From Trichobilharzia regenti (Eukaryota > Platyhelminthes > Trematoda > Strigeidida > Schistosomatidae), in the NCBI GenBank assembly GCA_944472135.2, contig OX235270.1:117071842-117135841 (forward strand): DNA of 64,000 nt, given 5' to 3'. Of the stretch, positions 1 to 12,190 are shown one piece after another. Position 1 is the first letter of the stretch; each line of letters opens with the position of its first letter. Under the pieces are notes generated by a model that was not told the DNA's origin, ran no database searches, and saw only the letters and a list, made by a program, of their open reading frames with translations. The translations under genes and the position numbers were made by a program.

Positions 1-335
1 GGGCCTAGAATGACCATCAGTATTTTATCTCAACTAAATCAACTTTGAGAAGGTCTTCGGTAGAGTCTAACGTGAAATAATTTCGCAGCGGATTAAACAC
101 AGTGGAGTAACACTGGTCCTTTTAAATTCATACAACAGCTGCATTATGGTGCCACATGTCAAGTAATCCACAATGTAAAGCTAACCGAAGCGTCTGACTT
201 GAAAGCAGGAGTAATACAAAGCTATCATCGATGATCTACCTAACAATGGTAAGCTTGATCATGCGAGTAAATGTTGGTAATGAGAAGATGGACGTCTACG
301 GCACTAGCCATAGCTAAACACCTAGAAAACTCATA
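1..335 (+). mobile_element. Decayed RTE-like LINE fragment (reverse transcriptase region)
   Basis: The sequence aligns by eye with the RTE copy at 30-33 kb, read in the opposite orientation. The piece AACTTTGAGAAGGTCTTCGG corresponds to the conserved palm motif region (DFEKAFD). The stretches at about 160-230 correspond to the CQVIHNGRLSEAF and GVRQGCLLSP regions. Several stops and frameshifts make it non-coding. The element may begin before the window. Confidence 0.7.
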
Positions 336-601
336 ATTTAAAGAATTCCCAAATTTTACTATGGGTCTAAAGTTACATATATTCCAGCGGAACATTCAGT
401 GTGGCTAAAGTTCATAAACGAGGATAAACTATTGGATCCAGATTTGATTTTAGTAATTTTGCAACTTGCAGCGCGGTAGAAAACACACTGATGGAGAACA
501 ATAAGGATTCGTTGTATTTCTTCAGTTTTCGAATGCTGCTTACAACCTATAACATTTTTAAAACGAATTATAACACAGTTTTAATATATAAACATTTTGT
601 T

Positions 602-775
602 TACAGGTTTCATCATGAGCTGGCATCAGTCAGTGAAAAATTAGAGAACCAGGAAGTACTGGACAGCTACTTCATAGTGTATGACTCTTCATCGGTATGC
701 GCCCATGGTCCTACCAAGAACGGAACCAAAGAACTTCAGGCTACTATGTTAGCTCGTAATCAAACCTGTAACTAA
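602..775 (-). repeat. Hammerhead SINE (type A), decayed copy
   Basis: Read on the - strand this is the type A SINE. The tail TTTCATCATGAGCTGGCAT and the degraded ribozyme region (655-699) are recognisable, followed by a worn tRNA-like B-box region ending in the GAGCTCGTA-like part (about 755). The ribozyme core is destroyed. Confidence 0.6.
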
Positions 776-837
776 TCAGATTCCAACAATTATTAATTAA
801 TCTGATGTACACTAGAGACTGGTCTATACTGTAAGTT

Positions 838-1128
838 AACTGGGGTTCTGATGAAAAGTCCTAACCAGCTAGGCCCGACAAATCATATAAGAGAACACTT
901 ACTCGCTGATAGCATTCGCTGAATTAGCAGAAGTTGGAATTAACGGACTACTGGGCCAGGTCTTGCAGGCTGAATGGTCTACAAGCACGCCTTTTGACAG
1001 GAAGGAGATTGGTCCGAACTCTGGTGAGTACGTATTACCGGAGAGTCTCGAAGTGGAATGAAGCAGCTGTCCAGTACTCTCTGTTTTTACATTGGTTCAG
1101 TGACTGATGCCTGCTCATGATCCAACCC
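838..1128 (+). repeat. Hammerhead SINE (type A), decayed copy
   Basis: Contains the 5' head (TAGCAGAAGTTGGAATTAA near 930), a worn tRNA-like part, and the 3' half CAGCTGTCCAGTACTC (near 1065) ending in GCTCATGATCCAAC. Stem I and the core have decayed. Together with 602-775 it forms a head-to-head pair. Confidence 0.5.
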
Positions 1129-2418
1129 GTAGCTAATCATATCCCTGCGAACCAATATGATACGTTTTGTTTATTATCATGAATCCGGTAAAAATTGTTG
1201 TAAGGTAGTCATAGTGAAACTAGACATAGGGACGATAATCTTATTATATATGAACAAATATGTGCACGCACCAAACAGCCTTCGATTGAAGTAACTGGAC
1301 AGTTTAAACTCCCTAATTACGAAACACCTGAGAGACACAGGACACCGTGTAGATACTCTGGGAGCACTAAAAATAAATAACAAACAAGGCACCTCAGGTA
1401 TTCTTCAGTTTGCTGAGGCTATTGCAATAAAACGGCTGAAACCTGACCTGTGTGTTGAAAAAGAATCTATCGTTGAACTTCAATCACCCTGATAGCTCTC
1501 TTCTTAGTCATTCTCTGACTTCTAGCTTTATCACTATGTTCTTCCTTCCACCACCCCTTTTTTCGTGTTATACCTAATCATTTTATCCTTTTAATTCTAT
1601 TGGCTGCATTACGTTATCATCATTTTATTTGTCTACGCACTAGCTGAATTCTAGTTTTCAAATCTTATTAGTTATAATAGCCATTTTATTATTTCTGATT
1701 GCGCAATCATCACTAACTTGTCGCCAACCTAGTAACAAATTTGTTCATTCTTTACGAGAAACTTCACTCTTATAAGATATGTATACATACTAATAATTTA
1801 AGATAAGCTTATCATCCTTATGTTTGTTTGGTTTCACTATAACGTCCTTACAACAACACTTAGTGGAAGAATGATTCATGATGATAAACAGAATGTATGT
1901 TAAAACCGTATTATAACTTGTTTTGTTTTATCATAGGTTGCACGCAGCAGAAGATAACCCAAGAAACAAAGTGGATCCATATTATTCTCCACCAGTATTT
2001 GTTCTATCCCACTTCAAATTTATGAGAATGATTTCCCCAACCCATGAATTTTCTAAATATTTAGCTATGGTATTCAATCCAGTGAGGGACCAATCAAAAA
2101 CCTGACTAACTAATTCTTATGAAATTAAACATAAATTGAATCACTAAACGTTAGGTGGTCAAATAATGATTTATCTTGACACCGACAGTACACTTACACA
2201 TAAACCAATGAAGATATCTATAGATGGGGCTAGAAACTAACTTATTTCCGACCAAGAACTCGAACTTAGAGCAAAAGTACCACCACAATACATTATGTTG
2301 GGAGTACATCTATGCCTGACTTCCATAGTATTTAAGTTTCGAGGGAAAATATACAGAAAAATGTAGGGAGTTTCCATGAGGTCATCAATATCCCCACTTA
2401 TAGCAGATATTCGTTGGA
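1129..2418. other. Nothing recognised
   Basis: AT-rich sequence with short open frames on both strands that match no family I know. No repeat structure was seen. Confidence 0.4.
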
Positions 2419-2640
2419 GGATTTCATCACGAGCTGACATCAATTAGAGAACTATTGGAAAACATGGAGTACTGAACAGCTGTTTCGTCCTAGTTTGGGG
2501 CTCTTCATCAGTACGCACCCACCAGGATTCGAACCCAGGACTTCCTGGTTACAAGGCGAGCTCGTATACCATTAAGCCACTGGGACCCGATCCAGTGGCC
2601 AGCCCATGAATTGTAACTCCTGCCAATTCATGATACATTT
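2419..2640 (-). repeat. Hammerhead SINE (type A), tRNA-headed copy
   Basis: On the - strand the order is: head with AATTCATGGGCTGG, A-box-like TGGCTTAATGGTATACGAG, loop CTTGTAACC, B box GGGTTCGAATCC, ribozyme (2469-2514), and tail GATGAAATCC. The tRNA-like loop resembles a threonine (TGT) tRNA. The ribozyme has core ATGAAGA (C3 to A), one mismatch in stem II, and U instead of C at the cleavage site, so it is probably inactive. Confidence 0.85.
2469..2514 (-). ncRNA. Hammerhead ribozyme, probably inactive (C3 to A)
   Basis: Stem I GTACTG/CAGTAC and stem III ACAG/CTGT are intact. The first core base is A instead of C, and stem II carries one mismatch. C3 is an invariant hammerhead position, so cleavage is not expected. 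Confidence 0.7.
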
Positions 2641-2649
2641 ATGCATAGA

Positions 2650-3550
2650 CTGAAAAGGTTAACAACTGAGGCGCTTAGTCCCACTCCCAAAGTATGGTAG
2701 AAGTATTTAGATGACACATTCACACTTTTAAAAAACTGAATATATATATATATATATAAACGAAGGTTTTTCGAACACATCAACTGAACTATGGAAGCAG
2801 TTCAATTCACTTGTGAGTTAGAAAGTCAAGAAGGGGAGCTCCCAGTGTTGGTTGTACCACAAAAAGTAAAGAAGATGGGAAGTTAAACACTAGTGCCTAT
2901 TAAATACCCACATATTCAAACCGATATTTAGATTTCAGTCTATCCCGTCGCATGTCGGTAGAAATAGGACTAATGAAATATATACGCGATAGGCCAAAAC
3001 AATTGAATTGCACGAAAAATCTATTTTTAGTACTTAATAATTGCTCAGATGAATTATTCGGGAAGTATACAGGAAGTACTACTATTATATCTGGTAATAA
3101 TAGTAACAAGGACAAAATGAATGACAAATATGCACAGAAACATGAAAATACTGAGAATAGGGAATTTAAAAAAATCAGTAACACTGTCATACAAAGAGAG
3201 AACTTGTGAAACTCTATGTAAGATTTTTAACAGGGCAGGAATAGAATCAGTATTCTAACCCACAGACTTAATCGGAAACAAAATAAGCTGACCAAGGATC
3301 CCGTGGAGCTAATTAAGCAGAATAATTTAGTTTGTCTAGTAACTTGATTTTGAGGTTATATAGACGGGTCACAGTGGTAGGCCGGGGTCAATTATATTCT
3401 CGGTGCAAAAATACCTAGCAAAATGTAAGCCAGTTGACCCTAGCTAGAATTGAAATCTCGAGACAAGCTCAGCACAACCTGCTTTTACACACAATCATAC
3501 ATTAGGACGCGGTAAAGTGACAGAATTAAAATGTAATGTAACAGGATGGA
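2650..3550 (+). mobile_element. Decayed Penelope-like element (reverse transcriptase to linker and GIY-YIG region)
   Basis: Translated pieces, in broken frames, follow the order of PLE proteins. YLDDTFTLL (about 2693-2720) is the catalytic motif. QFTCELE is followed by GELPVL (the family's LPFLD position). LDFQS is followed by SHVGRNRTNE (the HP-rich motif). NKLTKDPVELIKQNNLVCLV (3276-3345) matches the linker before the GIY-YIG nuclease. Many stops and a TA microsatellite at 2741-2758 interrupt it. Confidence 0.6.
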
Positions 3551-4291
3551 GGGAGGGTTTGATGACTTACGTTTTATTCATCAAATCAACTGAAAATATG
3601 TGCAGTAGGAATGATTCAACACCTGTTCCAGACATCTGGGAAATTCTACTACTCTTACTACAAATATGAAGGAGGAATGGGAACTGTAAAATTCAAGTTT
3701 CGAAAGTATGTGGCTACAACTGAGATGATTATGAGCAATAAAATTATGTTCTGAACGTTATCTAGTGAATGATACTGTTTCAGTGTCTAATATATCCGGT
3801 AAGCAAATTAATGTAGAACAAATCAGCAGATTTAAATATTGCTAAGATTCTTGTTGGAATACTTTCTAGTATGCTTCTGAATTCTTCGAAAATATCCTCT
3901 GATACCCTGATCGGAATTCATATAAATTGAGGCTAACGAAGGCAGTTGGTCAGTAAAATGTTTCTTTTCTTTTAGGGATTCATTCCTGCTGTCATCAATA
4001 ATGCATGGCCTTAGATTAAACATTCGTTAAACGTAAGAAAAACTATAAGACCCAAGCAGATATGAAAAATGAGGAAAGCTCGATAAATGATACTGTCTAG
4101 GGGAATGTAGTTTTCAGCTTAGAATCTTTTGTATTTGACAATACGAACATTTTAAGTAATATAAGCTTAGAATTTTTGTGTAGAATTACCGATCATAATA
4201 TATGCTCATAGCAAAGGAGGCATTATACAAATTGTCCTCTCCCTTCAAGTAGCCACTATGACTACACTGTTATAAAATACAATTTATCAAA
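3551..4291. other. Nothing recognised
   Basis: AT-rich, no family match. It may contain the decayed end of the PLE to its left. Confidence 0.3.
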
Positions 4292-4525
4292 TGCATTCAT
4301 AGGCCACTGGATCGAGTCCTAGTGGCTTAATGGTATACGAGCTCGCCTTGTAACCAGGAGGTCCTGGGTTCGAATCCCAGTCAGTGCGTACTGATGAAGA
4401 GTCCGAAACTGGGACGAAACGGTTGTCCAGTACTCCCAGGTTTCCCAATAGTTCTCTAATTGATGTCAGCTCATGATGAAATCCTTTAACCAATCAACCA
4501 AATCCCTACAAACCAACACTTGAAA
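4292..4525 (+). repeat. Hammerhead SINE (type A), tRNA-headed copy
   Basis: Contains A box TGGCTTAATGGTATACGAG, B box GGGTTCGAATCCC, the ribozyme (4388-4433) and the conserved tail GATGAAATCC, followed by AACCAATCAACCAAATCCC. The A and B boxes are expected to form an internal RNA polymerase III promoter. Confidence 0.88.
4388..4433 (+). ncRNA. Hammerhead ribozyme, C3-to-A variant
   Basis: Stem I GTACTG/CAGTAC is perfect and stem II is GTCC/GGAC. Stem III is ACGG/TTGT with two G-U pairs and no loop. The core reads ATGAAGA instead of CTGAAGA, so catalysis is probably lost. Confidence 0.7.
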
Positions 4526-5153
4526 ATGCTTAAGTAGTTCAATGGTTGAATACCTATCAACTAAACAAGTGGTCGGGTTTTGATCACAAGTTGATGCCCT
4601 CATAAGCCTCACCTAGTTTATTAATCAGTACTAAGCTCGGAAGATGCAAGGTTATTTTTGAGGCTACCTACCTTACTTCGTATCCATATACTTAGTTTAC
4701 GGAAAATAAAACGAACGGGCTAATTTTTAGGCTACATTCCTTCGTTGCAGTCGAAAACCCTACATTTTAACCTCATGTTTAAAAAAATTTTATGTTAAAG
4801 GGGTTTTTTTCTTTCCATATATCATTTATTTGGAAATATACATATCTTAGACATTGTATGATAGGTGTAACTCCCGCAAATCTGTCACTGTAACATAATG
4901 TAATTGCCATTTCATCACCTTGAAGTTTCACTGTTATCTCAAAATTCTTGAAGTTAAACCACATTTTTATCAAGAAATGTTTTCATTACAGTGCTTAAAA
5001 TTAACTCTATACATAATTTTAGAATTATGGCACTTCTATAATATAATAAAGTGTTAAAATGTTTTGGAAGTTACTTATAACGTGACCATGACGTATATTT
5101 TTACTCACCTCAGAGCATAATATTGTGTTATATCAACAAATATCAGTGTATTT

Positions 5154-5321
5154 AAGTGTTGGTTTGTAGGGATTTGGTTGGTTTCCCACCGGGATTCGAA
5201 CCCAGGACCTTCCGGTGGGTGCGTACTGCTGAGGAGTCCCAAACTAGGACGAAACAGCTGTCCAGTACTCCCAGGTTTTCCAATGGTTCTCTAACTAATG
5301 TCAACTCATGATGAAATCCTG
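5154..5321 (+). repeat. Hammerhead SINE (type A), internally rearranged
   Basis: The ribozyme and tail (5223-5321) are on +, but the B-box part (5179-5210) and the outer tail (5154-5178) are inverted relative to them. The inverted B-box segment is bounded by CCCACCGG and CCGGTGGG. The rearrangement separates the intact ribozyme from a correctly oriented promoter. Confidence 0.8.
5223..5268 (+). ncRNA. Hammerhead ribozyme, intact core
   Basis: Order: stem I GTACTG, core CTGAGGA, stem II GTCC with loop CAAACTA and GGAC, GAA, loopless stem III ACAG/CTGT, cleavage base C at 5262, and stem I return strand CAGTAC. All invariant positions fit CUGANGA and GAA. It is a type I hammerhead like those reported in schistosome Sm-alpha repeats. 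Confidence 0.85.
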
Positions 5322-5329
5322 AAAATATC

Positions 5330-8015
5330 AGTGTAGATTTCGAACGCTGTAACAAAATGTTTCATCTACTCCTACTGAATAGCATCTGGTGTTATAAAGT
5401 GAGGGAAAAGTGACACAGAAAAATGTAGCATAATCTTTTTTAGAGTTAGTCGTTTAAATATGTGTACAATATTAATATGGTAATCCAGAGACTGGTGTTT
5501 ATTACTCTAACTTGGTCCGTGTTTTCCTCAGACTGAAATCACTGACCCCCTTTCTATAAACTAAGACTACCTCACTTACTCCCTGTTATATTGTCTGGTG
5601 TTTTAGAAGTAAGACGACATCAATAAAATTGTTCAGATAATTCATTTTGATCATTAAATCTTTCAAACAACTTAAAACTGTAGAATATATTTAGGGGTAT
5701 AAATTCACACTGTCGGGGTCATAGTTAAAATCTACAGGATAACGGGTATTTTCATAAGATTATTCCGCATTTCACTTATGTTGAATTCACTCTTCTTTTT
5801 TTTTACCTCAAGAAGTTAGACTAATTAGGTCAGAAGTAATTTCAATTAAATTGTTTTAACGGTTCACTGGCACATGCTGTGTCTGCATTATGCTGATCAA
5901 CACTGTAATTCACATCATGCTGAGTTGAACGAATAATTTATCACCGAAGTTTTATAATGAGCAATTAAAATAAAACAATTGAAAAAATACATGCATACAA
6001 CTTCTAGACAATGCCTATCATTATCACTGCGATAGTTATTTACACGTACAAACGCACATACACACACGCACATGAGGGTAAGCAAAAACAGACTACATTT
6101 GTTGTGTGTAGTCCTGAGGTTGAAAACCTACTTTGAAGGGATTAGCTGTGTCAATATCAGTGTCCATCATATCAGTTTGAATCTGACCCTTCGCATATCA
6201 AAGATTATCGCTCTATGTGTGAGATATTCTCCTGGTGAGGGATTTTACCTTTTATGAGTATAATTTTAGCGATAAGTTTAAAGTAAATTCAGTGAGAGAC
6301 GAGAAAGATTGGTACAATAGGCTAAAATGTGTTCTATTACACATGACCAGCACTGGAATTTTCTTACGAGATTAAATTATAGGTGATGTGGGCAATTTAA
6401 TCTGCACATAAGCCTTATGTGCACAGATCTACTTAATCCCACTAATGAAGTTCAGAACAGCTTGCGGGCGGCATACTCACTATTTACTCATAATTTATTT
6501 GAAAAAACCTATGCCAATTCTGCGTACACACTATATAAATTTGATGACTTTATGATTATTCATCGTCGAAAGCACTTAGAGCGGTCTCAGAATGCTTGTA
6601 AGAGACTCAGAAGCTTTTATGGGAACCCTGGAGACTTTTGGAACATTAACCACTGTATTTATTTCTAGCTGGTAGTCTACATGAAACCATAAGATACCAC
6701 AGAGTTGTCATTATGTAGCTTTCTCTTAAAGCGAAACCCACCTAATCAAAAAAACATACTGAGCGAACCAGAACTCGATAAGAGAAGTTATGTATTAGTT
6801 AGACTCAAAAGTGATGCAGCAAGTGCGAGAAATTTTCTGTAAATATCCTATTCCTACATAAGTCAGAAGTATAAAATCTTGAATAGGAAGAAAGAACATT
6901 AAGTAGCAGAAAACGTGTAATTAGTCGATATGTTGTCAGTCATCGGTATAACGTGTATTACGACGTTCTGTTTTCTAATCGGAAAGGTGCAAATACCATA
7001 CTAAACGACGATCTTATCTTTCCGGTTCATACCGAATTCAGTTGAAACAGTAGCACTACAAACTTACTGTCCATTCATATTTAATGGGTAGAGATCTGTT
7101 TCAAACTGTAGAAGGGCAGCCTGACTAATAAAAACTTGCTAATGAAGATTCTTACATATAAAAACACGTGTCAAGCAAAAGCTTTGCACTGACAGACGAC
7201 ACATGTTCTACGACTTTTATTAATCGAAAAATAATTTACTGTGATTCTGTTGACCCTACCATAAATTTACAAAAGGGGAATAAGTGTATGGATGTTTCAT
7301 AGGTTATGTAAATGATTTCATCGAGCGACAGAAGCTGCTTTGAAACAAATACCTTAGTGAAACTATGTGATAACTGTATCACATTGTACAGTTTCAGGAG
7401 TTTAAAAATATCATTTAGTGAATTTCAAGTCACTCACTAAGTAGTTGTTTGTTTGGTTTAAAGCTGCTTGGTATGGTGTGTACACCTAACAGGTTTCAAG
7501 ATAGTATTAAGCAGCTATTGTGTACTTTTTCATATTTAACACTTGCCCAGATAGCATTGATCATTTCTCCCCATAACAATCGATTGGAGTGGTACATCAC
7601 TTGTTAAATAAACTGAAAAAGTTTTAATTAGCAAACTTTTGTTTACCAAAGCTACTCTTTCTATCTGTATGCTAAGCGTTTGTAGTTTAAATTCTACATG
7701 CAGATTGTTTATTGTTATCTCTTATCTCATGTATACAGATATTTACAAACAGTAGTGGTAATAAATTTAATAATAATCACAACAATAAAACAAATAAACA
7801 CTTATGAATAAGACGTATGACTAACTCATCAGTTAGTTATGCTGGAAATGTACATGTAAGTTATGCTTCCTGATATAAGCGAAGTGATAAGCGAATGAAC
7901 AAATGCACATGTGCACATTTATACTTGTAAACCCTGAGTGAAACTGATTTACTGGTATACTTATTCATTTGAACAATAGGTTATATTGTCTAGTAATATA
8001 AGCATGACAATACAG

Positions 8016-8058
<43 letters not shown>

Positions 8059-9561
8059 ATTGACAGGCAAACTCAACAAAACTGCAAGATTATTACTGAT
8101 TAAAAAAGACTAAAATAGTTGCATATTCCAAAATTTAGGCAAATAACGTATTGCTAATTAAGAACGGACAGTGAGTGGATGAGGGAAGAGGTGGCCTGAA
8201 ATGGTTTACCACCATAGTGTTAAGAGGAAATAATCATTCTCAGTGAAAAAATTGCCAGAGGTTAAATTCTGCTTTTAATTAAGCTGATCAGTAATGAGTG
8301 ACACGGTTACCAATGTTTTATGGACTATAAGGTTCTGAAAGGTCACGGAAGCAGCTGTAAAGGTCAGTTGTTAATATCATTTGGCAGCAAGATATAAGAA
8401 ATTACATCCCAGGGAAGATAATGACTACATCAGGGGGCTTAGTTGAGTAATATTACACAGTGTAAAACATTATAGGATGAATATCGTTCAGAAATGATTA
8501 TGATTAAAATTGTAAACTTTTGGAAACAGAAATGCTATTCATGAGTGTAAGTAAGAGAATCATAATATGTATGAAGAATATTTTAAATTAAGGAGTGTGG
8601 AAAGAAAACAGACAAGTTACTCACCAAGTTATCTTAAAAATTAAAAAGTTCTCACGATCACAGCAGTAAAAGGGATTTGTTTAACAGCTTTTTTATAGCA
8701 AGATGTGACCGGGACCCATTCACACGACTCGGTCACACTTTATGTACCACTTTGAAAGATTTCCCTGTTAATGCGGAATGATGCAGAGGAACATGGTGAT
8801 CAAGAAATGAACTATCGCTTCGATTATTTACTCCCTTGGATAGCCGCATTGGAAGATGTTCTTGCAAATAACCTCGCATTCTCCATGCGCCTATGAAATA
8901 AACTATATAGGCGATAAAACTAGGTAGATAAACCTCAGATGTCTTATCGGCCTATGTCGTCGTCGACCAATGTCGTTAGTATAAACAACTAACTTCAGCT
9001 TGAGAGGGATCACTAGAAGTCAGTGTCATGTCATTAGTGAGTGCTCTGACTATTTTCTGCAAATATTTGTTATAAAGTGATTAACCCTGAAGTTTTCTAG
9101 GACAGTTCCAAATGTCATCAGTCTATTCCCCCGAAACATTTAGAATATCAGATCACTCGTAAACGTGTATCTACGTTTTCTTAGTCATTATTTCAAAAAT
9201 CAAATGGGTTTTTTAAAATGAAAGTAGAATCTGGACATTCTTATAGTACTTAACTTCACTTTCTTCACCAGAAAGCTGTCTAAGAAAGATAACAAGTGCA
9301 TAACTTTCTCTTGGAATTCACCCAGAAATCTTCCACAGCTTATGAGAAAACCATAAGTATTAACCTGAAATAGTGACTGGAACCTGCCTAACAAAGAGTT
9401 CACCTCAATCCCAGATCATTGATCTGAATGAAAATATACTCACAGTCGAGCATAATGAGGAAAAAACAGGATAAGATAAATAAATAAGGCAATTGATAAC
9501 TGAAACTCTTGTCGTCGCATTAGCTCCCAATATTAACAGTCGTACTAATCCCAGATGTCAC
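5330..9561. other. Long stretch without recognised genes; TA microsatellite at 8017-8056
   Basis: AT-rich. Open frames such as 6417-6668 (+) show no known family. A 20-repeat TA run lies at 8017-8056. A short perfect stem TGTGACCG/CGGTCACA (8704-8737) is visible but unexplained. Confidence 0.4.
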
Positions 9562-10715
9562 TTCAACGAATTCATTTTCAAGCTCTACAGTTTTATTTAT
9601 ATTACGAAAAAAGACATTAAGTGGAGCTAGAAATTGACCACTCACTATACACACGATAAGAATAAAGATAATTAAGGTGATGTAATAAGGAGATTGAAGT
9701 AGAGTTGAAGTGGATGAATTATAAAACTCTTAAAGATTATTCAGTGAGTGAATTGGTATAAAGATTTTAAAAACTGTAGGTCAAGTGTGAGCTTCAGTGA
9801 TATTCTGTCAAGATTGTATAAGCGAATGCTAATACAGATACTCTGAAAAGCTACATTAGAAATGGTGAATATACACAATTTTATTGAAAAATATTATGCC
9901 ATAATCACGTTTATCCTAATGGTCGAACTCTGAATTTGATCATCGCCATACAAACATGTCTTCGAAAACTCGACAATAACACATCCCAACGCCTGAATTT
10001 CTCATTTTAACTAACAGAGATCAAACGTGGACTATATGTTAGACTTGATAAAGAAAAGATCCGATGAGATAGGAACTGAGATATTGAAAAGCTGCAAAAC
10101 AACCGAATCACAGTGCCAAAGAAGAAGACTCCCTTTACGAGTTTGGCTTTCAAAAGTGGCACTATTGCTGAAGTAATTAAAAGTCTTATATCTGAATGTA
10201 TTAAACGTTCTTTTTATGCACCTTCTGAAGTCATGTCATTCAGTCCCACGTGATTTATCCTTTAAAGTTTTTTACAGAACCAAATCCAACCACTACAAAA
10301 GCTTACGTTCTCTCCACTTATGCACAGCCGTAGCTCTAACTATGCATGGACAGAAACCTAAACCTCCTTCTTTACCTTAGTGGTAGTAATGTTTTTTTAA
10401 AATTTTTCTCTATTTTACCACCTGAATACATTCCACTTCATCACCATTTTTATTATTATCATCATCGTACTCTTAATTGTTTCAGACAACACTTGACCTA
10501 CAGTTTTTAAAATCTTTATACCAATTCACTCACTGAATAATCTTTAAGAGTTTTATAATTCATCCACTTCAACTCTACTTCAATCTCCTTATTACATCAC
10601 CTTAATTATCTTTATTCTTATCGTGTGTATAGTGAGTGGTCAATTTCTAGCTCCACTTAATGTCTTTTTTCGTAATATAAATAAAACTGTAGAGCTTGAA
10701 AATGAAGTCGTTGAA
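9562..10715. repeat. Near-perfect 227-bp inverted repeat around decayed PLE sequence
   Basis: Arms are 9562-9788 and 10489-10715. Compared base by base they differ at one site (CGAATTC versus CGACTTC near the outer end). The 700-bp spacer has a + strand stretch TPFTSLAFKSGTIAEVIKSL (about 10127-10187), which resembles the PLE linker (PFKG...I...L). SSNYAWTET further on may be the worn GIY-YIG core. No complete open frame remains. Confidence 0.8.
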
Positions 10716-11504
10716 AAGAAATATTTTTTCGCTGAACAAGAACTGTTTTTTCTAATGAATTAATGGGTAGAAATTCCTGATATACAGAATAATTTGGTGC
10801 AGTTAAAATCAAAGGATTTAACATAGGCAGTACGTGTAAGCGATACCTAGAGCTTATGTGGTGACTAGTTGATTATTCTCTTGACACTTCGTTCTGTAAA
10901 TAATACTGGATAATTATGAGCAGTACTTAAGTAGTTTTATTCTACTGATTCACCGTTTCGGTTTTGCCTAATATTCGAAGTTGCCTTCACAAGTTTATGA
11001 ACAGTATGTGAAGTATTGTAAAGAAAATTGCATGCAGTCGGTGAATCTGAAATAGAATGATACACTCCTCAAGGATTTTATCCTTATTATTTACCAAACA
11101 CATATAATTAAAATCTCATTACAGACAATAAATACGTCTAAACCACAATTCAATGATACAAAAAAGGTAGTCACTTGGTGTATATCGGAGCTGGACTAAA
11201 TAGTACGAATACGTTTCCACTGAGTTATCATGTGTGATGATAGAGATAAACATAACAAGTCCAATGATTTATGAAATGGCCTTTGAAAATGTAGGAGAAA
11301 AAGTAGAAAATTAGAGGGTATTTTGTGACATTACTACTATTAAAGCTGCACATAATTCGACTGAATAATCGTTTTGTTTTACACGATCTACCAGTTTTAA
11401 AGCAAAACCACATGCGGCAGTTATTATGCTGGCAAAAATAACCACTCGGCTTGAACTGATTTCACCTTAATTGTGTTTTAAGACCAAGTGATAATCATTC
11501 TAAT

Positions 11505-11720
11505 AAGGGTTGTTTGTATTTCTCAATGTTTTCCATTCACTGGGAAATACAAAAAACCTTTATTACAATGAATGTCATATACCCAATGCCCAAATTTCTT
11601 CAAACTGTTAAAAAGAACTTGGTTTGGGCATATATAATCAAGTGATAATGAATAATTAATGCCTTGAGGTCAACACTCAGGCTACAAATTAAGTGTTATT
11701 TATCACTAAGTTGACTTGCC
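11505..11720 (+). repeat. PLE terminal-repeat fragment
   Basis: CATTCACTGGGAAATAC, followed by CCTTTATTACAATGAATGTC and the following bases, match the sequence at about 19243-19330, which lies next to the PLE at 18-19 kb, and a related fragment at 22240-22400. It is a stand-alone fragment of the same terminal repeat. Confidence 0.6.
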
Positions 11721-11797
11721 AGATTTTGGAGTACGTGGTTTAGTCGCAGGTTATTTTATATAAAACTTGGAATCATATAATGATAACATTAATAGCT

Positions 11798-12190
11798 TTA
11801 TTCTGAATAATGTTTATATAATGTACAGAATTTTCGGCGGAGTTTATTGCGTGATACTTCCTCTTCGTCAGGGATCTTCAAGTGAATGACTGACTGACAG
11901 CAGATCGTGTGACACAGTTCTGTCTGACCTGAAGCGGAAACCAGTCCACCACTATGATATCTCTTCTTTTTCTCCTTTGAGAAATACACTACACTTTGCT
12001 GAGTGGTAATCATAAGAAGTTCAGGAGTACATTTTGTGAACCAAGGATACCACTCATGAATGGTTATCTCTTGTACTGAGATACGCTGCCATTGATGATA
12101 ATGCTTCTTCTCATGTTTAGTAGAAAATTGCGAAACCTCAAGTTGTGAATGTTCTAAACATACGCGAGAGTAGATACCATTGGGGGTCAT
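11798..12190 (-). other. Unassigned 130-codon open frame
   Basis: An ATG-started frame of 130 codons, long for such AT-rich DNA. The product is rich in His, Gln and Lys and contains KEKKKR. I see no signal peptide, membrane segment or known domain. It may be chance, the remains of a transposon protein, or an exon of an unknown gene on the - strand. No function is proposed. Confidence 0.2.

Noticed and set aside
7981..8060. Long TA run as a regulatory site or origin
   Set aside because: TA microsatellites recur throughout the window and show no associated signal.
11830..11880. Hammerhead in the unassigned ORF (CTGACGA and GAAAATTC on -)
   Set aside because: Stem I and stem II do not pair, so the core-like words are probably chance.
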